Shown piece after piece: positions 36,861 through 48,620 of a stretch of DNA of 64,000 nt. The notes under the pieces were generated by a model that did not search any database, was not told the DNA's origin, and saw only the letters and a program-made list of their open reading frames with translations. The position numbers and the translations under genes were made by a program. The number at the start of each line of letters is the position of its first letter. Position 1 is the first letter of the stretch. Source of the DNA: Daphnia carinata (lineage: Eukaryota > Arthropoda > Branchiopoda > Diplostraca > Daphniidae); NCBI RefSeq assembly GCF_022539665.2, contig NC_081340.1, positions 7,253,357 through 7,317,356 on the forward strand. Reading direction: 5' to 3'.

Positions 36861-39248
36861 AAATGAAACAAGTCCCTGGATTGTGGGAAACCCAGCAGCA
36901 TCAGTGATACATTTTCTCGTTCACTCCAGTGAAAGAATTAAGAAGAAATAAGGTGTGAAAATGTAACAGTTTATTTCTCAGCTGGTCCAAAAGATTGATT
37001 TTCTTGTCTTCTATTTATATTTTTATTTCCCAGTTTTATGTTGTAATAATTTATCAACTCCCATTGTAGAAAAATTTCAGCTACAGTCTCACACTTATGT
37101 ATTTTTCCTGTCTTGTATCAACGCCAGTAGCATGACGAGTTGATGACTAGTAACGGATCTTCGTTTTCTGTTAACTCTACAAATTCAATATTCCGTTACC
37201 AATTTTCCCATCCAACAGTTTGAAACTTTTTGTTCTCATCATCATTTATGAAGCTTTTTCTTGTTATAGCATATGATTGCTGTTGTTGTTTGTAATAATA
37301 GAGAGCTTATCAACTTATATGGCAACTGTGTGACTTACTGTACTTTCTTTAGCACGTAAGCAATGGACGATTTCTTAAAACCGTAACATGGCCGAATCAA
37401 ACTTTAATTATTGAAGTATTCTTACAAAAAAAACGAAAATAGATGGACCGACTGTTATGTAGCGAACTTGCAGCTGTCCCCCCCCCCCCCCCCTTAATCT
37501 GCGAAGGAAATCGAAACTTGAACGTTCCAGGTTCTGGTTAGACGAGCCAACTCATAAGGAAAGACAAACACATGGACGTTTGCTTTAATTTTACCAGGAC
37601 AGACGATTACCTGTAAATCTCAAGGCTGTCATCTTGCTCAGCGTTTGTTCGTGTCACGTACCATTTGCCATAAGGAAAAGGACGTAAGAAAATAGGAAGC
37701 CAACAATAGTTTTCATCGTATGTCTCACATCATGAACGTCTTGCGTCTAACGAAGAGTAGTTTGAGAAATCTATTCAACCGATACACACAGGATGTAGCT
37801 GATGAAATACAGATAACGCTCAGCCTGTTTTTTACGATCCAAGTTGTGGTTCTGGTGCGTGAATGAGCGTGAGTCTCATATATGGCTACACAGGCTACCT
37901 ATTTTATACCTTATACGATATGTTCTCACTAAGGCTCACTTGTCTACTATTATAGGTCACGGTATAACCTTCACTATACAGCCAAGAGTTTCTTGATAAA
38001 TACGACACGAGTAGATGTCGTAAAACACTTTTGGTCACGCTTTGCCCGCCAAAAATGAAGCATGAAGATGATGACTGTTCTTTTAAATCAAGTGAGAATT
38101 CATTTGCAGCTATGACTGTTCCTTTTGAATAAAGAATGCTTTCACCTGTGCTCTAAAAGAACCTCTTGTCCTCGCGTGATAACAATCCGCATGACAAAGA
38201 ATTACACGGTTCAATCAAGTCAGGCATTTACGGGAATTCGTGTGAATGGCCGTGCAAGTAGGCTTAAAAGTACTCAATGCCCATTTCTTCGTCACGGTTT
38301 TCTTCTGCAGTTTCTTGTCATCTAAGTGGTGGCTATTTCTATTTTTGGAGTCGCTTCATTAGTCCTTAACTTACTAGCTTAATGGCACAATCTCTTTTTT
38401 TTTTACATCCGTTACATGTCCCACTTAAGCCGTTGACAGCGGTGAAATTATGTCTATACTTTTTAACCTATTAGGAAACTCCACATAACCAACAGAGGAG
38501 AGATGATCAACTTTCTTTTTGCTAAGCTCCTCCTCTCGTTGCAAATTTTCGCGTATAAATGCCGCGAGCTAGCATTTCGCACTGGCAATTTACCTGTTTA
38601 CTCCATTGTCGATTGCAGTGTATAATATTCCTCCGACAATACTATAGAAATTCAATTATTTGATTCTTCCACCAGAGTTATAGAATTCTATACCTCTATA
38701 TCCAATAACTCTGATTCCACATGTGTTGTTATGAATATAAAAGAGCAGCTTGGCTTATGGCACTTGCAATTTATGTGGATGACTTTCACAGCTGTAATAT
38801 TGTACCAAAGTGAATTGGGAGGGTTTCGATATGATGTAAATTGTTTCCTTTTTTCCATATAGGCACACTGTGTCATTAACGACTTTTTGCTTCCTACAGA
38901 GAACAGGCTTCTTGTATGCCATAAAATCTGTTTTACGATCTTGTGTTGATTGTGAAAAAAAAGTGAAATTCGAAAGAAAGACTTAACATCGAGAAATAAC
39001 TAGTGAAAGCAACTGGATTGCGTAAAGCTACGAAGATGTTTGCTGGATCACAAGTGTTACGTTATACTGTTTTAGGAAGGAACAGCAAACGAGAAATGTG
39101 TGTTACGTAAACACCTAACAAGGCGTACGCCTTGTATTTACTAAATAAATTGGAGAGGGAAATGACTTTCTACATTGATAGTTTATGAATTTTCTACCAT
39201 TTTTCTTGACCACTTTCGAACAAAGGTTTGTAATGCTGTACTACTCCG
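36861..39248. other. 2.4-kb intergenic region with two orphan promoter-like sites
   Basis: Includes a run of C from about 37477 to 37493 and a TATAAAT motif at 38554 followed by no visible gene. A minus-strand leader-like exon is described separately. Nothing else is supported. Confidence 0.45.
37662..37716 (-). CDS. Orphan signal-peptide exon (partial candidate)
   Basis: The minus strand encodes MKTIVGFLFSYVLFLMANG, a good signal peptide, ending at a GTACGTG donor at phase 1. No convincing second exon could be joined: the first acceptor downstream gives a quick stop, and another leads into the poly-C tract at 37477-37493. It may be a small secreted-protein gene, a relic, or chance. Confidence 0.25.
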
Positions 39249-39256
39249 TATATAAA
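39249..39256 (+). promoter_or_regulatory. TATA box
   Basis: TATATAAA about 70 bases upstream of the ATG at 39325. Confidence 0.55.
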
Positions 39257-39324
39257 CGGCTGCTACGTAGCATTTTAATCCACAGTTTGCAATTGTGTTC
39301 CATACAAGCTTATCCTGATTCAGC

Positions 39325-39884
39325 ATGCAAAAGGTATAACACTTTAAAGTTATTCCATCAGCTAAGTTAACAGATGCTGACCTTTTTTGCTGTTAATAGT
39401 TTACCATTTCAATCGTCTGTTTGCTAGTCATTGGACTAGTGCTAGCCCAACATGGTGTGGAAGCAACGAAAAAGGAAAAAGGAAAAGGTAATTTTAAATA
39501 GTTGTTAATGTTAAGTAACTTTTTCATGTTTGAGAGGAATCTAGTAAATTTGAAACTAAATTCCTTTAGGTTCAGGCTACGGCGGAGAATACGGCGGTGG
39601 TGGATATGGCGGCGGAGGATATGGAGGTGAGTCTGATATGAAGTTATTCAAAGCTGCTGATGTTTAAGCTTTTGTAATCTTTCTGTTTAGAGGAATAACA
39701 CATCTCATATAGGAAAACTGTGTTTATTAATTCGTTTGTTTGTTTACGCTTAGGAGATCATAAACCGCATCATAAGCCTCATCACAAGCCCCACCATAAA
39801 CCTCTTTTCAAACCCCTTTTCAAACCTCACCACAAACCCCATCATAAACCACATCACGGCGGGGGCGAATACGGTGGATATTAA
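39325..39884 (+). CDS. Gly/His-rich secreted protein, HHKP repeats
   Basis: Four exons, 39325-39333 (MQK), 39400-39487, 39570-39626 and 39754-39884, give 94 residues. The signal peptide is MQKFTISIVCLLVIGLVLA, followed by a short basic stretch (ATKKEKGKG). Next is a Gly/Tyr block (GYGGEYGGGGYGGGGYG), then repeats of HHKP and LFKP, ending HHGGGEYGGY. Each repeat module sits on its own phase-1 exon, which allows modules to be gained or lost without breaking frame. It is a paralogue of the genes at 42104 and 44211. Dense His repeats may bind metals or buffer pH; the Gly/Tyr blocks resemble cuticle or adhesive proteins. These roles are inference. Confidence 0.75.
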
Positions 39885-41081
39885 GCTCATCAGCCATTGG
39901 CGACATCTTGGTATCACCTTCAGCTACTTCATCTTCTCGAAATCATGACACTTCCTATACTATTATCACAATATCAGTTATGTTCAAATATCATCCGTGT
40001 ATTTCGTTGTTTACTGTAAAACGTTTCTACATACGATCTTTTTATAGCCGTGAATACAAAGAGCTTATTATTGTAAAAATGGGTGAAAATTGCTTCTCTC
40101 TGAATATGCGATAGAAGGAATTAAGTTAAACCTTCAACGTCCTTAAGATTCTAAGTTTGGGGTTGCATTTAATTAAAATGTATCGTACAAGCTACAAGGT
40201 CAGATCAAAAACATAAAGCTACGTGAAAAAGGTAAAAAATTTGGTTTGCAAACATGTCTTACACATTTTGTTTACCCATTCCTTTTTGTCCTTGATCGCC
40301 TTCCATTTTCTTTCTCTTCCTCTGTTTATATTTTAGTCTGTACTAAAATGTCAGCTGTTCAAGTTCAGTAGGAATCTAACCTCTACCCCAAACAGTCATA
40401 TATGAATCTATTAACAACGTGAACGGATGTCAGGGCATAAAACTTCAAAAAGAAATCAATTTCTGAAATGCAAACAAGTCAAAACGTTCGTCAACATAAC
40501 TCACGCATAGTGGTATTTTGTACCAAATGTAACGTTACTATTGTTTTGTGACGTTGTGGAAACAGTAGATACACTTCACTTTAAAGCACAGGTACATCTA
40601 TAATTTTAGCTTTATTCTACGATTAGCAATTGTTCGTCCATACCTAATATCGAATGGTCATTCAAAACTCTCACTTTTTTGGCCAAGATTTTTAGCCTTG
40701 TATGACAATTTCTTTTCGCCAAATTGCTTTCGAAACATCGATTTGTTCTCCTGTCATAGAATGCAATTAGGTTTGCCATTAGAAATCGGATAAATTCGGG
40801 ATTTCCCGAAGGTTTTTTTTTCTCTTTGCTGCTATAGACTTAAATTTGCCAAAAAAGTGAAATGATGTCCTTGATGTCATGTAGACATGTAGCCTACCCT
40901 TTTTCTTACACTGTATTAATTGGTTTGTATAGGAATGAGAGGAAAGGTTTAATTTCACAAATGTACAAATTATTTTCTTCTGTCTTCATTGGCTGTTCTT
41001 GCCAATCTGGCTCATATTCTATTTCACACCTGCAGTGTACCTCTGCAATTTGAAACTTGTTACTAAAATTTTATTTCCAGA
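39885..41081. other. Intergenic, no complete gene seen
   Basis: The 3' flank of the HHKP gene. A weak hydrophobic frame around 40985-41050 may belong to the Cys-rich exon that follows, but could not be joined to it cleanly. Confidence 0.4.
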
Positions 41082-41226
41082 TTGTAAATTGGTCCTATGT
41101 GATGGACTAATGAAAGACGTACGTTACTGCCCGTCCACCGAAGCTTGCCAAGTACTCCTGCAATGTAGGGACACAGGTGAAAGTGTCATCTCTTGTAGAT
41201 GTCCTTATTGCGTTCACGCTTGTTGA
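41082..41226 (+). CDS. Exon of a small cysteine-rich peptide (partial)
   Basis: After a good acceptor (TTATTTCCAG), the frame reads CKLVLCDGLMKDVRYCPSTE followed by a run to a stop at 41224-41226. It has nine cysteines within about 47 residues. A donor-like site inside (ACAG|GTGAAAG, about 41174) could instead lead to a further exon near 41331 encoding TFTLVCCSG. The signal-peptide exon was not found with confidence: an upstream frame is hydrophobic but lacks a fitting ATG. The Cys spacing suggests a disulfide-stabilised secreted peptide; no family could be named. Confidence 0.4.
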
Positions 41227-42028
41227 ACTAGGGCAGATGGAGTTTACTCTATTTTCTCTCCCTACATCGTAAGTAACGCTACGATGAACAAAATAGCAAA
41301 TAACGGTAAGATGGACTTTATTCTCTATAGGAACTTTCACACTTGTGTGTTGTTCCGGTCTCGAAAACAGGTGAAAATTAATTTACTAGCAGTTTCGACT
41401 TTTTTGTAAGAAGAATTGGCTATAATCAGTTTTTCTTTCTTTGAAACAGCAACTTTACGAAAAGATTAATTCATGTACGTACATTCACATTAACTCTAAT
41501 TACAGTTATGTCCTGTGTAAATCCAACATAAGCAATGACACTATTCATTTTCTCTTTTTTAAAACGCTCACTGAAGTTTGTGGGAAGCATTCGTGTAAGT
41601 TAAACGTAAAAATGTATTTAAAAAGATTAAAAGTTTTCAAACTAATTTAACTTTCTCGGTGTGCATATTTTCTAACAAAATTGTATCTATAGGTTCATTA
41701 TTTTTCCTTCTCATTTGTTTTATGGCCGTCGATTAATGGGGAAAAAAAGCAATGTTCATGTCGTACACATGAAGAAAGTGAAATTTCATAGAAGAAGTTG
41801 GGTGGAGTACTGGCATGGTCGACAACCGGTCCGTCGGAAAGGAAACTGTATCTCACGAAGGTGCGAAAATGTTAATAGTTGGCTAGTTAGATCTCGTTTC
41901 ATACAGGAAAAAACCTCTATAGTGAAATGTAAGAGAAAATGATTATTAAAACCCTATGCGCATGGCGAATTTGCTTTCTTTTCATTTTTCTATTGTAGAT
42001 TGGAAAGCAGTGTATCGACAGTCGACGA

Positions 42029-42036
42029 TATATAAA
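42029..42036 (+). promoter_or_regulatory. TATA box
   Basis: TATATAAA about 70 bases upstream of the ATG at 42104, the same spacing as in the paralogue at 39325. Confidence 0.55.
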
Positions 42037-42103
42037 TGACTGTGCCACAACTTCAAACAACAGTTGAAATCGCATTTTATTCTTGAGTATCGTTTGATTC
42101 AAT

Positions 42104-43248
42104 ATGAAAAAGGTATTCGTTTGTTAACATTAGTTTAAATTAAATTTTCGTTCTATTATTAACGTTTCTGATAATGTTTTAAAACAGTTTACGGTTTCGT
42201 TCGTCTGTTTCTTGTTAGCTGGCCTGGTGGTCCTCGAACATTGTACCGAGGCAACTGACGAGAAAGGTTGGTTTTCGTTTAAAAGTTGATTAACAGTATT
42301 GCTTTATTTGGATTAATTTACTTCAACAATACGGTGCCATTTAGGTTATGATGAGGAATACGCTGCCGTGGAATATGGTGGAGAATACGAAGGATACCAA
42401 GCTGAAGAATACGGAGAAGGAAAAGGTTAGCCTCGATTGGTATCTATCTGAAAAGAAAATTACGAAATTGGGTATGCGGAAAGCAGTTACCCTACTGGCA
42501 TTATTCCACGTCGTTTAGAAATGGAACAGCTCTAGTTTTAGTGTTTAAAATTTTGTGGGATGCACTTGTAGCGAACGTAGCTATTTAGTTCAAACAAATT
42601 GTTTATCGATTACAACTAGGTCACCACAAAGGGCATCACAAGGATCATCACAAAGGACATCACAAGGGACACTATAAGGGTCATCACCATCACAACGGAG
42701 GAGAATATGGAGCAGGATACGATGGATACGGAGGATACGGAGGCGGAGAATATGGAGGCGGAGAATATGGAGGTGGAGAATATGGAGGTGAAAAAGGTTA
42801 GCTGGATTCGCAAAGAATGTAGATTGCGGTTACGTTATGGACTTGATATTATCCCATTTGTAACAAATGAAAACAAATTTCAAATCAATTTTGCTTTGCA
42901 GGGCATCACAAAGGCCACCATCATAAAGGACACCATAAAGGCCATCACAAGGGCCATCACAAGGGCCACCATAAAGGTCATCATAAAGGCCACCACAAGG
43001 GCCATCACAAGGGCCATCACAAGGGCCATCATCATCACGGAGGTGGTGAATACGGCGGAGGAAGTTACGTTTACGCCTCAGCTGGCGGTTACTCATCTCA
43101 TCCGTATCCAGTGGCCTCTTATTCTCCACAGGCAGAAAGTGATTACGGAGGATATAGTGGACCGACAAGTTACGACGCATATTCACCAGATCATTTTTTC
43201 CCTACTTATGGCGATTCTCCCCTGGTCGCAGATTACCATAAGAATTAA
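42104..43248 (+). CDS. Gly/His-rich secreted protein, HHKG repeats
   Basis: Five exons, 42104-42112 (MKK), 42188-42266, 42345-42425, 42620-42796 and 42902-43248, give 230 residues. The signal peptide is MKKFTVSFVCFLLAGLVVLE. Acidic Tyr-rich text follows (EYAAVEYGGEYEGYQAEEYG). Exon 4 has HHKG repeats and a GGGEYGGGEYGG block. Exon 5 has about a dozen further HHKG units, then a Tyr/Ser/Pro-rich tail (YSSHPYPVASYSPQAESDYG). All internal introns are phase 1. It shares leader, three-codon first exon and repeat style with the gene at 39325, so tandem duplication is clear. The His content makes metal binding plausible; this is inference. Confidence 0.8.
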
Positions 43249-44133
43249 TTAAACACAGTACTGGATTACCGCTTGAAGTGGCTGCAAATTTTATATCCTT
43301 TCAGAAACAGATTACTTTTCTTTGATGATCCTCACAGTTGTATGACAAAATGTACCAGAGAATTATACATACAATGTTAATCATTATTTTTTCTTTATTA
43401 TTATATAAGGGGTGTAATAAAACAGTAACAAGCATCGTAATGAAGGAACCCTCTTCTCATCATTGCAACCAGGTGAGTCTTTCGTGTTTTGTTGTTCAGA
43501 CGAATACAAGACTGCTGATAAAACGATAAGGTAAAAAATATATAAGTTTACGTACTAGCTGAATCTCTTTTTATTATCTAAAGAGGAATAGAGGACGTTG
43601 TTCTCAGTAAACTTTTTAAATTTTTTTGGATGAAATACAGCGGGATTTTCCGAAACGAAAGTTATGTCCTTTAACAAAAGAACTTTCGCTACATGACCTG
43701 CAGCCTATGCAGTCCTGCACAATCTACTTACAAATAATAATATAATATCTTCGTGTAACTCTCCCTTTTTTTTTTCTTTCCAGGCTCCATGCAGTGCCGC
43801 TAGCCTTGTGTATTCCATTTCGTCCCACTATTTTTTAAGAGGATCATTCGTCTTTTGATAGAATGTCACGACGAGCTCTTCGTCAAAGAAAACTGGGTGA
43901 ACAGGGTTTTTTTTTCTTTCCCCGAAGACGACAGACGGCGAAAGGGAAGAGTCCTTGAATCAGCACGAAGACGCTTTGTGAACCATCGCCGTCACGCTGA
44001 ATTAATCAGAATTGAAAGAATAGGAACACGAAGAAAAGTTAACTTCACACGTCTACAACTCACTTTCATTTTTTTCACCAGTGATGGTGACTTCGGTCTT
44101 TGACATTATTAGAATCACACCTTGTGGACGATG
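43249..44133. other. Intergenic, no gene seen
   Basis: AT-rich sequence with T runs. No exon recognised. Confidence 0.5.
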
Positions 44134-44140
44134 TATAAAA
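44134..44140 (+). promoter_or_regulatory. TATA box
   Basis: TATAAAA about 75 bases upstream of the ATG at 44211. Confidence 0.55.
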
Positions 44141-44210
44141 GTAGCGGCTACCACATTTTGAAAGCACAGTTGGCACTTGTTCTCTGTGTTGGCTTGCAAA
44201 CTGATTCAAC

Positions 44211-45520
44211 ATGCCTAAGGTACAATATCAACATTTGATTCTAGTTAACATTTAACCACATTATTGTTCAATTCTGGATTAGGTTAACTTAAATACCATG
44301 AAATGTTTTCTGCTATTCGGATTGGTGTTAATCCATGGCACTGAAGCAACTAAAGGAAAAGGAAGAGGTTAGTTGGTTCAAAAGCTATGCAAGTTATCGA
44401 CGAGAGAACATAAACATAACACCTTTTTCTAATTCGCACAGGCGGAGGTTACGGTGGAGGTATGAGCTATGGCGGGGGAGGACATGGAGGTGGAGGTTAC
44501 GGCGGTGGAGGACACGGTAGTGGAGGGCACGGAAGCGGAGGTTACGGAGGCGGAGGGCACGGAGGTGGTGTGTCATCTCTGCTGATAAATCCGGCCATTT
44601 AAATTTAGTTTTAATTTTTATGATTGCTTACTTACAAACTTGCAGGTAGCGGAGGATACGGTGCTGCTCCTCCTCCACAAATAATTTATATCCCTGCCCC
44701 TCAGCCTGTCATCGTGTCGGCTCCTCAACCAATCGCCCATCACCAGCCACCACATAGGCCTGCTCCTTCTTATGGCGGGGGAGGCCATGGTGGTAGTGGT
44801 GGTGGTGGTTATGGCGGAGGTCAGATGGGAGGTGGTTCCTACGGAGGATCAGCCGGAGGAGGGCATGGAGGTGGCCATGGAGGTCATCAATCTGGTGGTT
44901 ATGGAGGATCGGCAGGAGGTGGTCATCGAGGTCCCCAACCTGGCGGTTATGGAGGCTCTTCTGGAGCTGCACCTGTCCACGTACATGTTCACGCTCCTGC
45001 TCCAGTTGCTGCACCAGTTCATCACGCGGCTCCAGTCCCTTCTTACGGTGGGGGTAGTCACGGAGGAGCAGCTGGTGGCTACGGAGGACCAATTGGAGGA
45101 GGAAATGGAGGTGGACATGGAGGTCATCAGTCCGCTGGCTATGGAGGATCGATGGGTGGTGGACACGGAGGTCATGGAGGCTCATCAGGAGGAGGCTATG
45201 CTCCTGGTCCAGTAGCTCCACCACCTCACCCGGCCCCAATGCCTTCTTACGGAGGTGGACATGGTGGACAAATCGGTGGTCACGGAGGTGCTGTAGGAGG
45301 AGGACATGGCGGACAAGCTGGTGGCTATGGAGGTTCGGCAGGAGGAGGACACGGTGGTCAAGCTGGTGGCTATGGAGGCTCTGTAGGAGGAGGTCATGGA
45401 GCTGGTGGGTATGGTGGATCAGGCGGAGGTGGGTATCCTTCTGCCCCCGTAGCCCCACCTCATCAGCCGCCTCCAGTCGCCTCCTACGGCCCTCCACCCC
45501 AATCTGCTGGAGGATACTAA
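44211..45520 (+). CDS. Gly-rich secreted structural protein
   Basis: Four exons, 44211-44219 (MPK), 44283-44367, 44442-44564 and 44646-45520, give 363 residues. The leader is MPKVNLNTMKCFLLFGLVLI, followed by HGTEATKGKGRG, which resembles the leaders of the two upstream paralogues. Exon 3 is GGGHGGGGYG-type repeat. Exon 4 alternates Gly/His/Tyr blocks (GGGHGGQAGGYGGSAGGGHG) with Pro/His/Ala linkers such as APVHVHVHAPAPVAAPVHH. It ends SYGPPPQSAGGY. Composition fits arthropod cuticle or adhesive glycine-rich proteins. The strong codon bias toward GGA/GGT makes antisense frames open, but those are shadows. Confidence 0.8.
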
Positions 45521-46276
45521 ACCGGTGACTCAACTCTTTTGTAAACGTCGTATAAATATTTAACGTGGTTTCTAATAAATGGATTGCTTCAATATTCTTA
45601 CCGTATTTTTCGATATGTGATTTTTAATTGGGCGACTTGTTAGATCGATTTGGCGGTTTGTCAAGCAATTCAGTGTATATCACTGGGATATATTTTGAAA
45701 ATTAACTGAACGAACCGAATTTTAAGGATCTTTTAGCTCATACTGATTAAGTATTCGATATGACGTTGTTAGAATCGAGGGAATCAAACGTTAATAAAAA
45801 ATTTACCAAATTTGCTGCAGCCAGTGACACAACCAAGTGTCAAATGAATACGATATAATACATCTATAAAACGCATAACCCCTACTCAGAACGGTTTGGG
45901 ATTCGATAGAAACAAAAACTTTTTTTTATTCTTCCAATAACATTTTCAATTCATTTGAAACCGAGTAAATAGGTTAACTATGGCGAATTTGAGTTCGATT
46001 ATTTAGCACACTGAAATGCTGTAGGACATCGACTACGATCAGTGCCATCTGTAGCATACTTTTGAAGTTATTGTATGCGGACGAAAGTTCTAATTCGTCT
46101 GCTAGCTACATGTGCGTGACATGTTCAGGAGAGATTTGTATGTTAGTTTGGTTCCAGATATTTGATCATACAAATCTAAAATAGCAAAGTTCGTCGTTGT
46201 GCGATAAATAAGGTAACCTAAAACCTTATCCTATTTTTTTCAGCAATTCTTACATGTTTGATTGATATTTCGTAGT
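45521..46276. other. Intergenic, no gene seen
   Basis: No exon or repeat recognised before the HEATR3 start. Confidence 0.5.
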
Positions 46277-48542
46277 ATGGGAAAGTCTAAGGCGAACAGG
46301 CATAATAAACAAGCGCGTGATAATCCCACAGGACTAGCTGCTAAAACCGATTCTGAAGACATCGTAATGGACTGTGGTGTAATGAGTCCTTACACAGGAA
46401 CTATCTTGTCATCGGAAACCCTCAAATCCCTTTCAAGCCAGTTACAGAGCTCATCTGTTGAAGATCGTGACTGTGTAGGCTAATATGATAGTAACTTACA
46501 ATTTTGATTCATATGTCTTATTTTTCAATGATTTTTTAAAATTTCAACAGGCTTGCCATGCTTTAGCAGGATTAATAAGAAATAATGAAGATTCTTGTGC
46601 AGCATTACATGAAGGATTAATTAAAGGTGAATTTGGTGTTAAATTATGCTTAAAATTGTCATTCATCTATTTGTGCATTCTAGTTCTCGGTCCTCTGCTA
46701 CTGGATACAAGTGCATCTGTGTGCCATTCTGCTGCCTCAGCTCTCCACACTATTGTATCAAAAGGAGGTGACCAAGCAGTCAAGCTTGCCATTGAACATG
46801 ATATATTAACACCATTAACTGCCTTGCTGAAGAGGATTCCGGCACAATGGAAACCTCACCAAGCACCAGGAGACAAACTCGATACTTCAACAGCCACATT
46901 CATAGAAACAGTTGGTACGCTTAGTGTGCTCTCCGAAAGCAGCAGCCTAGCTGTGGACAGGATGCATCGTGAAAACGTAGTTTCTATGCTGATTTCCTAC
47001 TTGGACGTCAACGTATATGGCCTTGATGTGGTGACGACTGTCGTCCAGTTTCTTAGCACAGTAACAGAAGACCAAGGTGATACAGACTACACAGACCTAT
47101 TGAGGAAAGAGGCTGTCTCGAAATTTCTGGCTGGAAAAGAATCTAGCCCTTTGTTGAGAACGCTATCGCTTATGATACTTCTAAATTTAAATCACCAGCA
47201 ACTGAATTCAGGTAATTAATAATTTAAAGCTACATCTGTGTTTGTGCTAAGTTAATTTGTTACTGAAACAGAATTGGGTCAGTCAACTCAAGAAGTAATA
47301 GAAATTCTAACTTCTTCCCTTTCTCTCGACCAGAGGAAGGCAGCATCTCATGTGGTAGATGATTTACCAACAACGCGAGGTAATAAGTAATTGCACTGAG
47401 ATCATTTCATTTTCGATCACATCACTTGTACTTTTATTTACAGACGAAGAAAGAGCAACTGACGATATGGAAGAAGACTTAGTGTCATCCAGGTTATATG
47501 ATGCCGTTGAAGCTGCCGAAGAGTTAATCTCTGCTCAGATAAAATCGTTGGAAATATTGACCAATATCTGTTGTTCTGGTGATGACGCCGACTCGGATGA
47601 ATTCTACGAAGATGAATCCGTTGGCGATGAATCGCTTGGAAATGAGGGTCTTGAAGAAGCCATACCCGATATAAATCCCGAATTGAAGAAAGCGTTCGTT
47701 GATGCACAGTTGTTTCAGTTGGTAATTGAAAAAGCCAAATTACCTGCAACAAACATCGTTGAAGCTTTAAACCAGCATCGTTCAGGTACCAATGTGATTA
47801 AATATTCAATTTGTACTGAACCCTTTTTTAAAGTACGTAATTTCGTGTTGCAGGAAAGTCGCTTCTTAAGCGTTATGAGGCGCTTCAGTGTATGGCGTTT
47901 CTTTGCTTGAGCAATATGGTGATGGCTTTCGACGTGGAAGATATGGGCGGAAGTAAGGAGTTGTTTGATATTTGGTGTAGCCTGGCTGTCGTGGCCTTTC
48001 AGGGTGACAAGTCGGACCAGATGCTAGCTGCCGCTACTGCTTCTATGCGTGCCATCATCCGCAAATTGTCTTTCCACAAAGACATAGTCAACCTTCTAAA
48101 GCTAGAAGACATCACTCTCATCTGCCAGAGAGTAGAATACTGTCAGCCTCAGTCGAAAGTCAACGTTCTTCAAATTCTTGGCACACTTGGTTCGATGGCT
48201 GCTGGCGTTGATCCACCTCTGCTGGAGCCGCGTGCTTCGATTGTTCGTGGAGTAGGCCAAATCCTGCTAGATACTGCTTGTCTTAGTCAGGATCTATGGG
48301 TGACTGCGGAAGCTATGGATGCATTGTTTGATGTTTTTAAAGAGGACCATACGGATCCAGTAGTCAGTGATATTCAGCTTGTGGAGCGCTTAAAATCCAT
48401 GGCACCTACATTCAAGCATCGCGTTCATTCTCAGCGTCGAAGCCTGGCAGCGGACCAATTCCCTGTTGTTATGACGGCGAGAGACAATCTCCTACGCTTT
48501 ATTAAGTATAAGACAAAGCAACGTTCATTGACGACTCGATAA
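46277..48542 (+). CDS. HEATR3: HEAT repeat-containing protein 3 (Syo1 homologue)
   Basis: Six exons, 46277-46474, 46551-46626, 46684-47211, 47272-47379, 47444-47785 and 47854-48542, give 646 residues, near the usual length. It starts MGKSKANRHNKQARDNPTGL, the basic N terminus typical of the family. Armadillo/HEAT helices follow (ACHALAGLIRNNEDSCAALH, LLLDTSASVCHSAASALHTI). An acidic loop (SGDDADSDEFYEDESVGDES) comes next, then C-terminal repeats. Yeast Syo1 carries Rpl5 and Rpl11 together into the nucleus for 5S RNP assembly; the acidic loop is part of that binding. The intron 46627-46683 is 57 bases without a stop. The gene is convergent with the kinase gene, 78 bases apart. Confidence 0.9.
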
Positions 48543-48620
48543 TGTTTCGATTGTTAAAATTTAACAAAGTTGCTGTTGGAAACAAATTTTCTTTTTGTTT
48601 ATTTCAATAGATTTAGAATT

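Noticed and set aside
42900-43030. CRISPR-like array of short repeats
   Set aside because: The repeats are in-frame HHKG codons without unique spacers, and the genome is eukaryotic.
42830-43186. Antisense frame with repeated DGPC-type text
   Set aside because: It is the reverse reading of the HHKG repeats, not a separate gene.
44709-45533. Long antisense frame (274 codons) opposite the Gly-rich gene
   Set aside because: A shadow caused by the GGN-rich codon pattern. The plus strand has leader, TATA box and phased exons.
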